64,000 nucleotides of DNA from NCBI RefSeq assembly GCF_900626285.1, contig NZ_LR131147.1, positions 370,336-434,335 of the forward strand, in the 5' to 3' direction. The DNA is from Intestinimonas massiliensis (ex Afouda et al. 2020) (GTDB lineage: Bacteria > Bacillota > Clostridia > Oscillospirales > Oscillospiraceae). The position numbers were made by a program, and so were the translations under genes. Positions 32,140 through 41,129 of the stretch are shown here, piece after piece. The stretch's first letter is position 1. Each line of letters begins with the position of its first letter. Below the pieces are notes generated by a model that saw nothing but the letters and a program-made list of their open reading frames with translations, did no database searches and was not told the origin of the DNA.

Positions 32140-33528
32140 ATGCCGATGCTCGGTGCTGTTCTGACACCTCACCCGCCTGTGCTGCTGCCGGAAGTGGGCA
32201 AGGGCCGGGAGCGCGAAATCGCCGCCACCGGACAGGCCATGCACACCGCCGCCCGGGAAGTCGCTCGCTGGAACCCCGACGTTCTCATCATCTCTTCGCC
32301 CCATACCATCCTGTACGGGGACTATTTCCATATCGCCCCCGGCAGCGGCGCGGCAGGCGATATGTCCGCCTTTGGGGCCCCTCAGGTGCGGATAGCGGCA
32401 AGGTATGACGTCCCGCTACGGGAGGAGACCGTGCGTCTGGCTCAGGCCGCCGGGCTGGAGGCCGGTACCCTGGGGCAGCGGGACCCGTCCCTGGACCACG
32501 GCGTCCTGATCCCCCTCTACTTTCTGCGTCAGGCGGGTATCGACTGCCCCATCGTGCGGATGGGCCTGTCCAGCTTTTCTCCGCTGGACCATTACCGGTT
32601 GGGCCAGTGCGTGGCCCAGGCGGCAGAGGCTCTGGGACGCCGGGCGGTCTTCGTGGCCAGCGGGGACCTCTCCCACAAGCTGAAATCCGACGGTCCCTAC
32701 GGTTTCGCCCCGGAGGGACCGGTATTTGACGAGGCGGTCACCCAGGCCATGGCCTCCGGGGATTTTCTGCGGTTCCTCACCATGGATGCCTCCCTCTGTG
32801 AACGGGCGGCTGAGTGCGGCCTGCGCTCTTTCCAGATGATGGCCGGGGCCCTGGACGGGCTGGCAGTCAACCCGCAGCTGCTGAGCCACGAGGGCACCTT
32901 CGGCGTGGGCTACGGAGTGGCGCTGTTTCCGGTCACCGGCCGGGATGAAACCCGCCGCTTCGCCGCCGCCTGTGAGCAGGCCCGGCGGGCCCGCCTTCAG
33001 GCACGCCGGGCCGGAGAGGACCCCTGGGTGCGGCTGGCACGTCTGTCCCTGGAGACCTACGTGCGCACCGGCCGGCCTCTGGAACGCCTGCCGGACGGTC
33101 TGCCTCCGGAACTGACCGGACAGGCGGCGGGGGCCTTCGTGTCCCTGCATATCGACGGACGCCTGCGGGGCTGCATCGGCACCATCTCTCCTACCCAGAA
33201 AAATGTGGCCTGGGAGATCGTCCAAAACGCCGTGTCCGCCTGCTCCCGTGATCCTCGCTTTCCGCCTGTACGGACCGCTGAGCTGGATGAGCTGGAGTAC
33301 AGTGTAGATGTACTGGGCCGGCCGGAGCCCGTGGACTCCCCTGCCCTGCTAAACCCCAAACAGTACGGCGTCATCGTCAGCTGCGGGCACCGGCGGGGCC
33401 TGCTGCTGCCCGATCTGGACGGCGTGGACACCGTGGAGCAGCAGCTGGATATCGCCCGGCAGAAGGGCGGCATCCGCGCCGGAGAGCCCTGTCAGATCCA
33501 GCGGTTCCAGGTGGTGCGCCACCTATGA
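32140..33528 (+). CDS. AmmeMemoRadiSam protein B-A fusion (MEMO plus AMMECR1)
   Basis: A 462-residue fusion. Residues 1-265 are a MEMO domain, a metal-containing dioxygenase-like fold (GAVLTPHPPVLLPEVG, SSPHTILYGDYFHI, SGDLSHK, EGTFGVGYG). Residues about 285-460 are AMMECR1 (LRGCIGTISP, SACSRDPRFPPV). It partners with the radical SAM gene that starts inside its stop codon. The system's reaction is not established. ATG at 32140 with AAAGGAGTG; the frame from 32101 is upstream of that. Confidence 0.92.
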   Translation: MPMLGAVLTPHPPVLLPEVGKGREREIAATGQAMHTAAREVARWNPDVLIISSPHTILYGDYFHIAPGSGAAGDMSAFGAPQVRIAARYDVPLREETVRLAQAAGLEAGTLGQRDPSLDHGVLIPLYFLRQAGIDCPIVRMGLSSFSPLDHYRLGQCVAQAAEALGRRAVFVASGDLSHKLKSDGPYGFAPEGPVFDEAVTQAMASGDFLRFLTMDASLCERAAECGLRSFQMMAGALDGLAVNPQLLSHEGTFGVGYGVALFPVTGRDETRRFAAACEQARRARLQARRAGEDPWVRLARLSLETYVRTGRPLERLPDGLPPELTGQAAGAFVSLHIDGRLRGCIGTISPTQKNVAWEIVQNAVSACSRDPRFPPVRTAELDELEYSVDVLGRPEPVDSPALLNPKQYGVIVSCGHRRGLLLPDLDGVDTVEQQLDIARQKGGIRAGEPCQIQRFQVVRHL

Positions 33529-34349
33529 GCACCCAATGTGAGCTCTGCTTCCACCACTGCCGGCTGGACGAGGGGCAGACCGGCCTGTGCCGGGCCAGAG
33601 CCGCCCGGGGCGGCCGGATCATCTCCCTCAGCTACGGCAAGCTGACTGCACTGGCCCTTGATCCCATTGAGAAAAAGCCCCTGCGCCGCTTCCACCCCGG
33701 CAGTATGATCCTGTCGGCGGGCAGCTTCGGCTGCAACCTGCGCTGCCCCTTCTGCCAGAACGCCGGGATCGCCGCGGCGGGGGCTGAAATCCCCACCCGG
33801 GATTGCCCGCCCGAAGTTCTGGTGCGGGAAGCCGTCCGCCTGCGGGACCAGGGCAATATCGGTGTGGCCTACACCTATAACGAGCCGCTGGTGGGCTATG
33901 AGTACGTGCGGGACTGCGCCGCGCTGGTGCACGAGGCCGGGATGTGCAACGTGCTGGTGACCAACGGGACGATTGAGGAGCGCCCGTGGCGGGATCTGCT
34001 GCCGCTGATAGACGCGGTGAACATCGACCTGAAGGGATTCACCCCAGACTGGTACCGCGCCCTGGGCGGCGATCTGGAGACGGTCAGGCGCTCCATCACC
34101 CTGGCGGCTCAGTGCTGCCACGTGGAGGTCACCACCCTGATCGTGCCGGGTGAGAACGACAGCGAGGAGGAGATGCGGGCCCTGGCCAGCTGGCTGGCCT
34201 CGGTCAGCCCGGATATTCCCCTGCACGTCTCCCGTTTCTTTCCCCGCCACCGTATGGCCGACCGGCCGCCCACGCCGGTGGAGCGGGTCTGTCATCTGGC
34301 CGATATAGCCCGGGAAAAGCTGCGTTATGTCTATACAGGCAACTGCTGA
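33525..34349 (+). CDS. AmmeMemoRadiSam system radical SAM enzyme
   Basis: A 274-residue radical SAM protein with the [4Fe-4S] motif C70-x3-C74-x2-C77 (CNLRCPFCQN), preceded by an N-terminal cysteine cluster CELCFHHCRL ... GLCRARA. It is the third part of the MEMO/AMMECR1 system, overlapping the B-A fusion by 4 bp. Related to the pyruvate-formate-lyase activating enzyme superfamily; the substrate is unknown. Confidence 0.93.
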   Translation: MSTQCELCFHHCRLDEGQTGLCRARAARGGRIISLSYGKLTALALDPIEKKPLRRFHPGSMILSAGSFGCNLRCPFCQNAGIAAAGAEIPTRDCPPEVLVREAVRLRDQGNIGVAYTYNEPLVGYEYVRDCAALVHEAGMCNVLVTNGTIEERPWRDLLPLIDAVNIDLKGFTPDWYRALGGDLETVRRSITLAAQCCHVEVTTLIVPGENDSEEEMRALASWLASVSPDIPLHVSRFFPRHRMADRPPTPVERVCHLADIAREKLRYVYTGNC

Positions 34350-34376
34350 ACACTTATGCAACAGGAGGTATGTTTC

Positions 34377-34937
34377 ATGCGCAAGAATTTTGGAGCCAAG
34401 CCCTGGACCTATCCCCAGCCGGTCTTTATTCTCGCCACCTACGGCGAAGACGGTATCCCAGATGCCATGAACGCGGCCTGGGGCGGGATCAGCGACGACA
34501 AGGAGCTGTCCATGTGCATCAGCGCCGGCCACAAGACCACTGCCAATATTTTGGTCCGCAAAGCCTTTACCGTCAGTATGGCTACGGCAGACCAGCTGGC
34601 GGCCTGCGACTATGTGGGTATCGAGTCCGGCAACAACGTGGCAAACAAGGTGGAGAAGGCGGGCTGGCACACCACCAGATCGGAATTTGTAGACGCCCCT
34701 CTCATTGATGAGCTGCCCATGGCCGTGGAGTGCCGTCTGGTGAGCTATGACCCGGAGAGCTGCCGTCTGGTAGGCGAGATCGTCAACGTCAGCGCGGACC
34801 AGTCTGTGCTGGACGCCGACGGTAAGATCGACCCGGACAAGCTCCAGCCCATCATCTTCGACCCCATCCACAACACCTACCGCAAGCTGGGCCAGCTTGC
34901 GGGCAGCGCCTTCCGGGATGGGGCAAAGCTGAAATAA
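34377..34937 (+). CDS. Flavin reductase-like protein
   Basis: A 186-residue flavin reductase-like domain (VFILATYGEDGIPDAMNAAWGGI, CISAGHKTTANILVRKAFTVSMAT, ESGNNVANKVEKAGWHTTRSEFVDAP). Binds FMN in a split barrel and probably passes electrons from a nicotinamide cofactor. ATG at 34377 follows ACAGGAGG, 27 bp after the radical SAM gene. Confidence 0.88.
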   Translation: MRKNFGAKPWTYPQPVFILATYGEDGIPDAMNAAWGGISDDKELSMCISAGHKTTANILVRKAFTVSMATADQLAACDYVGIESGNNVANKVEKAGWHTTRSEFVDAPLIDELPMAVECRLVSYDPESCRLVGEIVNVSADQSVLDADGKIDPDKLQPIIFDPIHNTYRKLGQLAGSAFRDGAKLK

Positions 34938-34971
34938 CACCCTATAGCCCGTTAGGAAAGCTGGGACATAT

Positions 34972-35361
34972 ATGGCTCCTAAAAGAGTATGGATGTCACC
35001 GCATACCGGAAACTACATGCTGCACGTCCTGGGCGGAAGCCTCGGCATCGTACTGCTGGCCATGCTGCTGATCATCGGTGGGACCTGGCTGTCGGATCAC
35101 GGGCACAATGTGCTGGGGTACGCGGCCGGAACCATTGAAACGCAGGAATTTCTGAATCGGCTTGCACAGATGCCCTACGTGCCGGCCGGTGCCGACGAAG
35201 TGCTGAAAGTGGAACGCATCAAGGACAGCCGCTCCTGCTACGCCGTCTCCTGCCAGGTGCGTCACCCCAACCGGAACGTGATCCGCCGTTCCTATTTCAT
35301 CGTAAAGGGGGTTCTGGAGGAAACGTCACTGCTCCTGGAGCTGGAGCGGCGGGAGAGATAA
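34972..35361 (+). CDS. Membrane-anchored hypothetical protein
   Basis: A 129-residue protein with a membrane helix at about residues 16-40 (MLHVLGGSLGIVLLAMLLIIGGTWL) and an extracellular domain of about 85 residues with NRLAQMPYVPAGADEVLKVERIKDSR and SYFIVKGVLEETSLLLE. No family recognised. Weak ribosome site (AGGAAAG). Lies 34 bp after the flavin reductase gene and may be cotranscribed. Confidence 0.55.
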   Translation: MAPKRVWMSPHTGNYMLHVLGGSLGIVLLAMLLIIGGTWLSDHGHNVLGYAAGTIETQEFLNRLAQMPYVPAGADEVLKVERIKDSRSCYAVSCQVRHPNRNVIRRSYFIVKGVLEETSLLLELERRER

Positions 35362-35633
35362 CTTCCGCTGAGCCAAAAGGCCGGCGGCACTTTTCCCCGG
35401 GAAATCCGCCGAAACCGGACCGCGCACGGTCAGTACCTGCCGGGATCCCGGCGGTCCCGCTGCTGCTTTTTGCTCCGCTTATCCAGCGGCACCATCCGGG
35501 TCATAGCCGGCATCTCCTCTCTTTGTGACAACTTCCTAACATTTTCCCCGCTCACCTTGCACTTTAGCTCACAATCGGCTATAGTTATGGTCCTATCCGA
35601 CCAACCTGAGGCGTAAGAATGGAGGCGGTTTTG
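35362..35633. other. Intergenic region
   Basis: 272 bp with GC-rich dyads near 35370-35410 (GCCGGCGG / CCGCCG) that may terminate the preceding gene. No supported ORF; the long frame on the minus strand across 35430-35870 runs opposite to the XRE gene. Confidence 0.4.
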
Positions 35634-35972
35634 ATGGCGATTATCCGGTTTCCGGTGATTGATCCTGTGGCAACCGGCGCAAACATCACCCGGCTGCGGC
35701 TGGAACGCGGTTTTACTGTCCGGGATCTGCAGCAGTTCTTCGGTTTTGAAGAGCCGCAGGCGATCTACAAATGGCAAAGAGGGCAGAGCCTGCCAAATAT
35801 CGACAATCTCTACGCCCTCAGTCAGCTGTTCCAGATCTCCATGAACGAAATCCTGGTACCTTCTTCCCATATCAATGCCCTTGAGCAGCAGGCTTCGGCC
35901 TGCTGCTCAAGTCATATTATCCCACTTTGGCTCCGGGCACAGGGGGTATGGCAAAATTTCAGGACTGCTTAG
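35634..35972 (+). CDS. XRE-family HTH regulator
   Basis: A 112-residue protein with an XRE domain (TGANITRLRLERGFTVRDLQQFFGFEEPQAIYKWQRGQSLPNIDNLYALSQLFQISMNEIL, residues about 13-72). ATG at 35634, 8 nt after GGAGG; the ATG at 35619 is before the SD. Residues after about 80 are encoded by a strong hairpin (35880-35911) and the downstream sequence, and look random, so the ancestral protein may have been shorter. Confidence 0.8.
   Translation: MAIIRFPVIDPVATGANITRLRLERGFTVRDLQQFFGFEEPQAIYKWQRGQSLPNIDNLYALSQLFQISMNEILVPSSHINALEQQASACCSSHIIPLWLRAQGVWQNFRTA
35880..35911 (+). other. Perfect UUCG-loop hairpin inside XRE gene end
   Basis: Arms of 14 bp (35880-35893 and 35898-35911; CTTGAGCAGCAGGC on the left) around a TTCG tetraloop, within the coding frame. 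TTCG-capped stems are very stable RNA structures. Confidence 0.7.
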
Positions 35973-36327
35973 ACCCTTATCCGCCGGGACTCCGGTGATC
36001 TTCGCTGCCAGACGGCAGCTCCGCTCCCACGGACTTCCGGACGACTTCATCTCATAAAATGAATCAGGCGAACCTGAAAAGGCGGAGACGCATTGGCGGG
36101 TTGGGCAGTGATGGAATTGACAAACCAGCAAAAGCGCGGCATGGCGCGGGACGCAGAGCAACGCAAATGGCGATCCTGGTAAACCGGCCTGTTTGGGCCT
36201 CATTCCCTTTCAAAGCATTTGACTCCTCTGCAGCATACGCAGCATCATAATTCATCTGCGTCTGAACCGGCCGTGGCAGTTCTTCCATCTTGCCATACCC
36301 GCTGTGCCCGGAAGCACGGCGGGCCCG
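35973..36327. other. Intergenic region
   Basis: 355 bp in which I see no gene with a plausible start, no tRNA and no clear repeat. Short frames here on both strands lack ribosome sites. Confidence 0.4.
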
Positions 36328-36984
36328 CTATGCTTCGGCGCTGCCCGACTCTGCCGTTTTTTCAATGAAGTCGGTCAGGATCGCGTCAAAGCTGTCATTG
36401 AGGTCAAAGGGAGGCACGTAGTCCAGTTCTGTGTTGACCAGGCACTTGTCCAGCTCAATGGAGCGCTCATCGGACTTTTTCCCCAGGGACGCCGCCAAGG
36501 CGCGGATCTTGTTCCGGTTAAAGTCGATCGTGACGACCTGTCTGGCGTCACAGCGGTAAGTGACCTGGTTTCCGTCGCCGTTGAACCGGTACCCGGAGCC
36601 GCCGCCCGGGATGGTTTTCTCGCTGTTGCGCAGGGTGGTCATACTGCGAAAGACGCGGGCCAGGGCCTGCCGCTGCCGGTTGAGGCCCACTTCGCTGTCC
36701 ATATCAAGGGTCAATTTGCCCTTGGCGTCACGAATCGCCTTGCTCAGCTTCTCCCGCTCCTGCATCATGGCCATGAGGAATTCCGCGATCTCGTTGGCAT
36801 GGCCGGCATACTCGCTGGGAGCGTTCTCTTCCACAACCACATCCTGCGCATCGCCCATGACCTTGCTGCGCAGGTGCGTCATCTTGACTTTAAGGATGTT
36901 CCGGTGATCCTCCAGAATATCCATTGCCTGGTTCATGACGAGCTGGAGCTTGTTCTGGACCCGAAACGCATCTTTCAGATTCAT
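36328..36984 (-). CDS. Conserved helical protein, unknown function
   Basis: A 218-residue hydrophilic protein. Residues 1-110 are predicted helical and coiled-coil (LVMNQAMDILEDHRNILKVKMTHLRSKV; EIAEFLMAMMQEREKLSKAIRDAKGKL). A glycine-rich turn GGGSGYRF precedes beta strands around DARQVVTIDFNRNKIRAL. No named domain recognised. ATG with GGGAGGC upstream. Overlapping frames on the + strand are antisense shadows. Confidence 0.65.
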   Translation of the reverse strand: MNLKDAFRVQNKLQLVMNQAMDILEDHRNILKVKMTHLRSKVMGDAQDVVVEENAPSEYAGHANEIAEFLMAMMQEREKLSKAIRDAKGKLTLDMDSEVGLNRQRQALARVFRSMTTLRNSEKTIPGGGSGYRFNGDGNQVTYRCDARQVVTIDFNRNKIRALAASLGKKSDERSIELDKCLVNTELDYVPPFDLNDSFDAILTDFIEKTAESGSAEA

Positions 36985-37181
36985 TCAGCCTGCCTCCCTT
37001 TGACTTTTGATGCGCTTATCATAAGCCCAAAGGCCCCATTTGTCATTGAACTGCTGGTTGAATCCCCTGTTTTGATCCGGCGGACAGCAGCACCTCGCCC
37101 ACCGCCAGGGAGTAGTCCGGTCAATAGCCCCCTTGATCTGTGCCGGAAGCGTAAGTACGCACATTTAAGTGCGGATCCCGC

Positions 37182-37622
37182 TCACTCTTTTTTATCCAGA
37201 CACCGATGGAACTCCTCCAGCATAGACGCTAAGGTGGTCTCCTCCATCGCCGCCCGGATGGATTCCTCAATTTTTTGATAGGGTCCCGCCAGTACCTTTC
37301 GGATGTTCCGGGCCACCGGACACGGCCGCTGGCCGCAGGGGTGGATCCCAATGAGAGAGGACAGCCCATCCGGCTCCAGGGCACTGTAAATCTGATACAG
37401 GGTGACCTGTTCCGGCTCCCGGCACAGCTCCGCCCCGCCAGTCCCCCTGGCCACCGTGATCAGCCCCGCCTTCTTCAACGCGCTGAGGATATTGCGGATC
37501 ACCACCGGGTTGACGCCGGTACTCTGGGCAAGCAGGCTGCTGGTCACTTTGGCCGTCCCCCTGGCCTCGTAAATGAAAATCAGGCAGTGTACGGCCACGG
37601 AGCATTTCATACTCAGCTGCAT
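37182..37622 (-). CDS. Rrf2-family transcriptional regulator
   Basis: A 146-residue Rrf2-type winged-helix protein (MKCSVAVHCLIFIYEARGTAKVTSSLLAQSTGVNPVVIRNILSALKKAGLI, residues 5-55). Cysteines at C96 and C101 in HPCGQRPCPVARN could bind an iron-sulfur cluster, as in IscR/NsrR-like members. Divergent from the ferredoxin gene, whose promoter carries a TGTAAT/ATTACA dyad, so it probably represses that gene. Confidence 0.87.
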   Translation of the reverse strand: MQLSMKCSVAVHCLIFIYEARGTAKVTSSLLAQSTGVNPVVIRNILSALKKAGLITVARGTGGAELCREPEQVTLYQIYSALEPDGLSSLIGIHPCGQRPCPVARNIRKVLAGPYQKIEESIRAAMEETTLASMLEEFHRCLDKKE

Positions 37623-37653
37623 AGTCAGGATCCTTTCCGGTTCATAAACCCGA

Positions 37654-37690
37654 TGTAATTATTGACATTACAATGCATTGGTGATACACT
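37654..37690 (+). promoter_or_regulatory. EFR1 gene promoter with candidate Rrf2 operator
   Basis: TTGACA (37662-37667) and TACACT (37685-37690) with a 17-bp spacer. The dyad TGTAAT-N7-ATTACA (37654-37672) spans the -35. Confidence 0.65.
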
Positions 37691-37856
37691 GTTCCCATCA
37701 TGTAACATGAAAACTTACAACGTCATTTTACAATTCTCCCCTCCCAAATGCAAGTTCAATCCGCGCTCGCCGCTCCATATATGGGCCAAAATGTCCTCAG
37801 GTCACCGGCAGCCAGACGAACATGACGATTCAAATTCCGCAAGGAGGAATATTTCA

Positions 37857-38618
37857 ATGAAGTTCTGCGAGATCACCTTCAGTCCCACCGGCGGCACGCA
37901 AAAGGCCGCCGACCTGCTGACAAACGCGCTGGGCGGCGCCAGTACCGCCGTGGACCTGACCGACAGCAATGCCGATTTTTCCGCCGTGGTCTTTGCCCCC
38001 GAGGATGTGGCTGTGATCGCCGTGCCCTCCTACGGCGGCCGGGTACCGGGTCCGGCCGTACAGCGGCTGCGCACCATGAAGGGCGGCGGGGCCATGGCTG
38101 TGCTGGTGTGCGTATACGGCAACCGGGCCTACGAGGACACCCTGGTCGAACTGGAGGATGCCGCCAAGCAGGCAGGCTTCCGCGTGGTCGCTGCCGTAGC
38201 CGCCATCGCAGAACACTCCATCGCCCGCCAATATGCTGCCGGACGGCCTGACGCCGAGGACCAAAAGCAGCTCCAGGGGTTCGCCGAAAAGATCCGGGAA
38301 AAGCTGGCCGCCGGTGACTGCACAGAGCCCAGCATCCCCGGAAACCGCCCCTATAAGAAGGCCGGCGGCTCCAACATGGTGCCCAAGCCCACCAAGGACT
38401 GTAACAGCTGCGGAGTGTGCGCTCAGAAATGTCCCGTGCAGGCCATCGACCGGCAGGATCCCAAGTGCACGGATAAGAACCGGTGCATCTCCTGTATGCG
38501 GTGCGTATCCGTCTGCCCCCAGTCGGCCCGGAAGGTCAGCTCCGTGCTGCTGGCGGCGGTGGATGTGGCGCTGAAAAAGGTCTGCTCCGACCGAAAAGAG
38601 GGCGAACTCTATCTTTGA
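37857..38618 (+). CDS. EFR1-type flavodoxin-ferredoxin
   Basis: A 253-residue protein with an N-terminal flavodoxin-like domain (FMN loop SPTGGTQ at residues 9-15) and a C-terminal ferredoxin with two [4Fe-4S] clusters (CNSCGVCAQKCPVQA, CISCMRCVSVCPQSA; residues about 182-232). It is an electron carrier of the EFR1 family. The ATG at 37857 has AAGGAGG; the frame opening at 37662 covers the promoter. Confidence 0.9.
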   Translation: MKFCEITFSPTGGTQKAADLLTNALGGASTAVDLTDSNADFSAVVFAPEDVAVIAVPSYGGRVPGPAVQRLRTMKGGGAMAVLVCVYGNRAYEDTLVELEDAAKQAGFRVVAAVAAIAEHSIARQYAAGRPDAEDQKQLQGFAEKIREKLAAGDCTEPSIPGNRPYKKAGGSNMVPKPTKDCNSCGVCAQKCPVQAIDRQDPKCTDKNRCISCMRCVSVCPQSARKVSSVLLAAVDVALKKVCSDRKEGELYL

Positions 38619-38630
38619 ATCTGAGCCGGA

Positions 38631-38668
38631 AGGAGCCGGAGACCTTATGCGGTCTCCGGCTCCTTCTT
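38631..38668. terminator. Bidirectional terminator between EFR1 and OGG genes
   Basis: GGAGCCGGAGACC pairs with GGTCTCCGGCTCC, followed by TTCTTTTT on the + strand. The right arm covers the glycosylase stop codon (38645). Confidence 0.7.
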
Positions 38669-39493
38669 TTTATGCGCCGGCTCCCCCTTATGGCTCTGCG
38701 CGTAGTAAAAGAAATACTGCTGCATGATCCCGGCCACGGGGCCGTACCGTCCGAAGGGATCCCGCCCCCTGTATTCCCGCTGAATGATCTTTTTGATCCA
38801 GGTATCCACGGGCGCACAGGCGGTCCGGCCGTAGGCAAACAGGGCCACGCAGTTTGCCACCTTCACCCCCACGCCCCGCACCCCTTTCAGGGCCTCAATG
38901 AGCTCACAGTCGGAGAGGGCGGAAATCCCACTCAGGTCCAGGCAGCCGGACAGGACTTGCCGGACCGCATCACAAAGATAGGGCGCCCGGTACCCCGCCT
39001 TGCAGGTTATGTAATCCGCTTCACACACATTCTCCAGCTGCCGCGCCGTGGGGAAAGCATAGAGGGTCTCCTCAGAGGTTCGGATAGGCGTACCATATCG
39101 TTGGCTGAGCATCTCCACCACCCAGCGGATTGCCGGGATGCTCTTGCGCTGGGAGATGATGAAGGTGACCAGCGTCTCCCAGGGATCCTGACGCAGGATC
39201 CGGATCCCCGCGCCCGCCTGGGCCGCCCGGCTCAGAAAGCTGTCTTTCCGGGGGATCTGTGCGCTGATGGTCCGATAGTCCCGGCCCAGATCGAAATAAG
39301 GGCTCCAGACCGATGCCCAGGCATCCCGACCGCAGCTTACCTCATAGTTTTCTTCTGAAACTTTTCGGATATACAGCACCTGCTCGCCGGTTACAAAGCG
39401 GCAGGTCCCATCGGGCCGTGCGACAGCCCGAAAGCACTGGCCGCTGGATATGATCTTGTTCAGGTCAAACAGGTCGGGAATGTAAACTTCCAT
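38645..39493 (-). CDS. 8-oxoguanine DNA glycosylase (OGG-type)
   Basis: A 282-residue glycosylase with the OGG N-terminal domain and the HhH-GPD core: LKGVRGVGVKVANCVALFAYGRTACAPVDTW, in which the lysine of GVGVK and the aspartate of PVD are the catalytic pair. It excises oxidized guanine and nicks the strand. The N-terminal FDLNKIISSGQCFRA block is diagnostic. It lies 16 bp after the LysR gene on the same strand. Confidence 0.92.
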   Translation of the reverse strand: MEVYIPDLFDLNKIISSGQCFRAVARPDGTCRFVTGEQVLYIRKVSEENYEVSCGRDAWASVWSPYFDLGRDYRTISAQIPRKDSFLSRAAQAGAGIRILRQDPWETLVTFIISQRKSIPAIRWVVEMLSQRYGTPIRTSEETLYAFPTARQLENVCEADYITCKAGYRAPYLCDAVRQVLSGCLDLSGISALSDCELIEALKGVRGVGVKVANCVALFAYGRTACAPVDTWIKKIIQREYRGRDPFGRYGPVAGIMQQYFFYYAQSHKGEPAHKKKEPETA

Positions 39494-39508
39494 GCGGCTG
39501 CTCCTCTC

Positions 39509-40405
39509 TTACGCCTGTCCCGCGCAGAACGCGTCCAGCTGCTCCTGCAGGCACGCCAGAAACAGCTCCGCCGCCTTGGAAAAGATCTGGGATCTCTTCC
39601 AAACCAGATACATCCCCAGTTCAAGCGGCGGGTACAGAGGCCGGAAGCAGAGGTTGCTTCCAGTGGTGTTGACCAGCTTGTCCAGGGTAAAGGCATATCC
39701 CATCCCCTCATCCACCATCAGGGAAGCATTGTAGATCAGGTTATAGGTTGCAACAGTGTGGAGCTCTGACGGCTCTTTCCTGAGCCAGCGGTACAGGCCG
39801 CTCTTGTTGTCCATCTGCCGGGAGAGGATCAGGGGCTTATCCCACAGGTCCCCCGGCAAAATGGCGTCCTGCGCTGACAGCGGACTGTCCCGCCGCATCA
39901 GGACACCCCAGGTATCCTTCATGGGCAGCTCCAGGTAGCGGTACTTGATCTTGTCGATGTCCCCCAGCAGGACGCCAAAATCCAGCAGTCCTTTGTCCAG
40001 GCGCTCACATACATCCACGGCATCGCCGCTGACGATATGGAAGCGGATGCCCGGACAGCTTTCCTGAAGTCGGTTTGCGGTCCTGGCGATCTGCCGCACT
40101 CCGTCGGTCTCACCGGTGCCGATATAGATGTCCCCGCTGACAGTATCGTCAGACCGCATGACCTCCTTTTCCGTCCGGTCCACCAGCTCCAGGATCTCCT
40201 CTGCCCGCTTCCGCAGCAGCATACCATCTTCAGTCAGCGTGATCTTCCGGTTGCCCCGGATCATCAGCTGCTTGCCCAGCTCCTCCTCCAACTCCTTGAG
40301 CTGCCTGGACAGGGTGGGCTGGGTCAGGTGCAGGGACTGAGCCGCTGCCGAAATATTCTGCTCTCTTGCCACAGCCAGAAAGTATTGCAATACCCTCAAT
40401 TCCAT
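39509..40405 (-). CDS. LysR-family regulator
   Basis: A 298-residue LysR protein: HTH at residues 1-60 (MELRVLQYFLAVAREQNISAAAQSLHLTQPTLSRQLKELEEELG) and a substrate-binding domain after residue 90 (SGDIYIGTGETDG). Divergent from the acetyltransferase gene and its hydrolase neighbours, so it probably regulates that operon. A dyad AGCATA/TATGCT lies in the shared region. Confidence 0.92.
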   Translation of the reverse strand: MELRVLQYFLAVAREQNISAAAQSLHLTQPTLSRQLKELEEELGKQLMIRGNRKITLTEDGMLLRKRAEEILELVDRTEKEVMRSDDTVSGDIYIGTGETDGVRQIARTANRLQESCPGIRFHIVSGDAVDVCERLDKGLLDFGVLLGDIDKIKYRYLELPMKDTWGVLMRRDSPLSAQDAILPGDLWDKPLILSRQMDNKSGLYRWLRKEPSELHTVATYNLIYNASLMVDEGMGYAFTLDKLVNTTGSNLCFRPLYPPLELGMYLVWKRSQIFSKAAELFLACLQEQLDAFCAGQA

Positions 40406-40455
40406 AGCCTCACCTCCGGATGATCTGATGATAGCACAAATCAGATATAGGTTTC

Positions 40456-40473
40456 AAGCATAGTAAAGTATGC
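40456..40473. promoter_or_regulatory. Candidate LysR-type operator
   Basis: AGCATA-GTAAAG-TATGCT, a perfect dyad in the 142-bp region between the LysR gene and the acetyltransferase gene, flanked by ATATAGG on each side. Confidence 0.5.
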
Positions 40474-40547
40474 TATATAGGTATTTGTTATCCAATTTGC
40501 CGGGTGCTACAATAAAGGCAGAAACGATATGAAACAGGAGTAAAACA

Positions 40548-41129
40548 ATGGACTTGGAAGCATTTTTAGAACATCTCAACAGTGGGAAACCGATTCAGGG
40601 CGGCAGTGAAGCCCATCTGTTCATGCACGGTGTCAGCCAGGAGGCTTTAAGGATCACGGCAGAGATGAACGGCAGCTATCATACACCGGCAGAATTGCGC
40701 GCCCTCTTCTCCCGGCTGATCGGCAAACCGGTCGACGAGAGTTTCGGGCTGTTTCCGCCCTTTTATACCGACTGCGGAAAAAATATCCACGTTGGAAAAA
40801 ACGTCTTTATCAACATGGGCTGCAAATTTCAGGATCAGGGCGGCATTTTTATCGGAGACGGCGCCCTCATCGGCCACAACGTGATGCTGGCCACCCTCAA
40901 TCATGCCAAGTCCCCGAAGGATCGGGCCAGCATGATCCCCGCTCCGATCCGCATCGGCAGGAATGTCTGGATCGGTTCCAACGCCACTGTCCTGCCCGGC
41001 GTAACCATCGGTGACGGCGCCATTGTGGCGGCGGGAGCTGTGGTGGACAAAGATGTCCCGGAAAACGCCATTGTGGGCGGCGTACCTGCCAAGATCATAC
41101 GCCGCTTAAGGGAGGAGGAGCTGCAATGA
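40548..41129 (+). CDS. Maltose/galactoside-type O-acetyltransferase
   Basis: A 193-residue left-handed beta-helix acetyltransferase with hexapeptide repeats from about residue 78 (NIHVGKNVFINMGCKFQDQGGIFIGDGALIGHNVML, later IGRNVWIGSNATVLPGVTIGDGAIVAAGAVV). The active histidine is in GHNV. Transfers acetyl from acetyl-CoA to a sugar or similar small molecule. First gene of the operon opposite LysR. Confidence 0.88.
   Translation: MDLEAFLEHLNSGKPIQGGSEAHLFMHGVSQEALRITAEMNGSYHTPAELRALFSRLIGKPVDESFGLFPPFYTDCGKNIHVGKNVFINMGCKFQDQGGIFIGDGALIGHNVMLATLNHAKSPKDRASMIPAPIRIGRNVWIGSNATVLPGVTIGDGAIVAAGAVVDKDVPENAIVGGVPAKIIRRLREEELQ

Noticed and set aside
33492..34940. 482-codon minus-strand frame
   Set aside because: Antisense of the radical SAM and flavin reductase genes; a GC-rich codon shadow.
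36304..37278. 324-codon + strand frame
   Set aside because: Opposes the 36328-36984 gene and the end of the Rrf2 gene; no SD and no recognisable domain.
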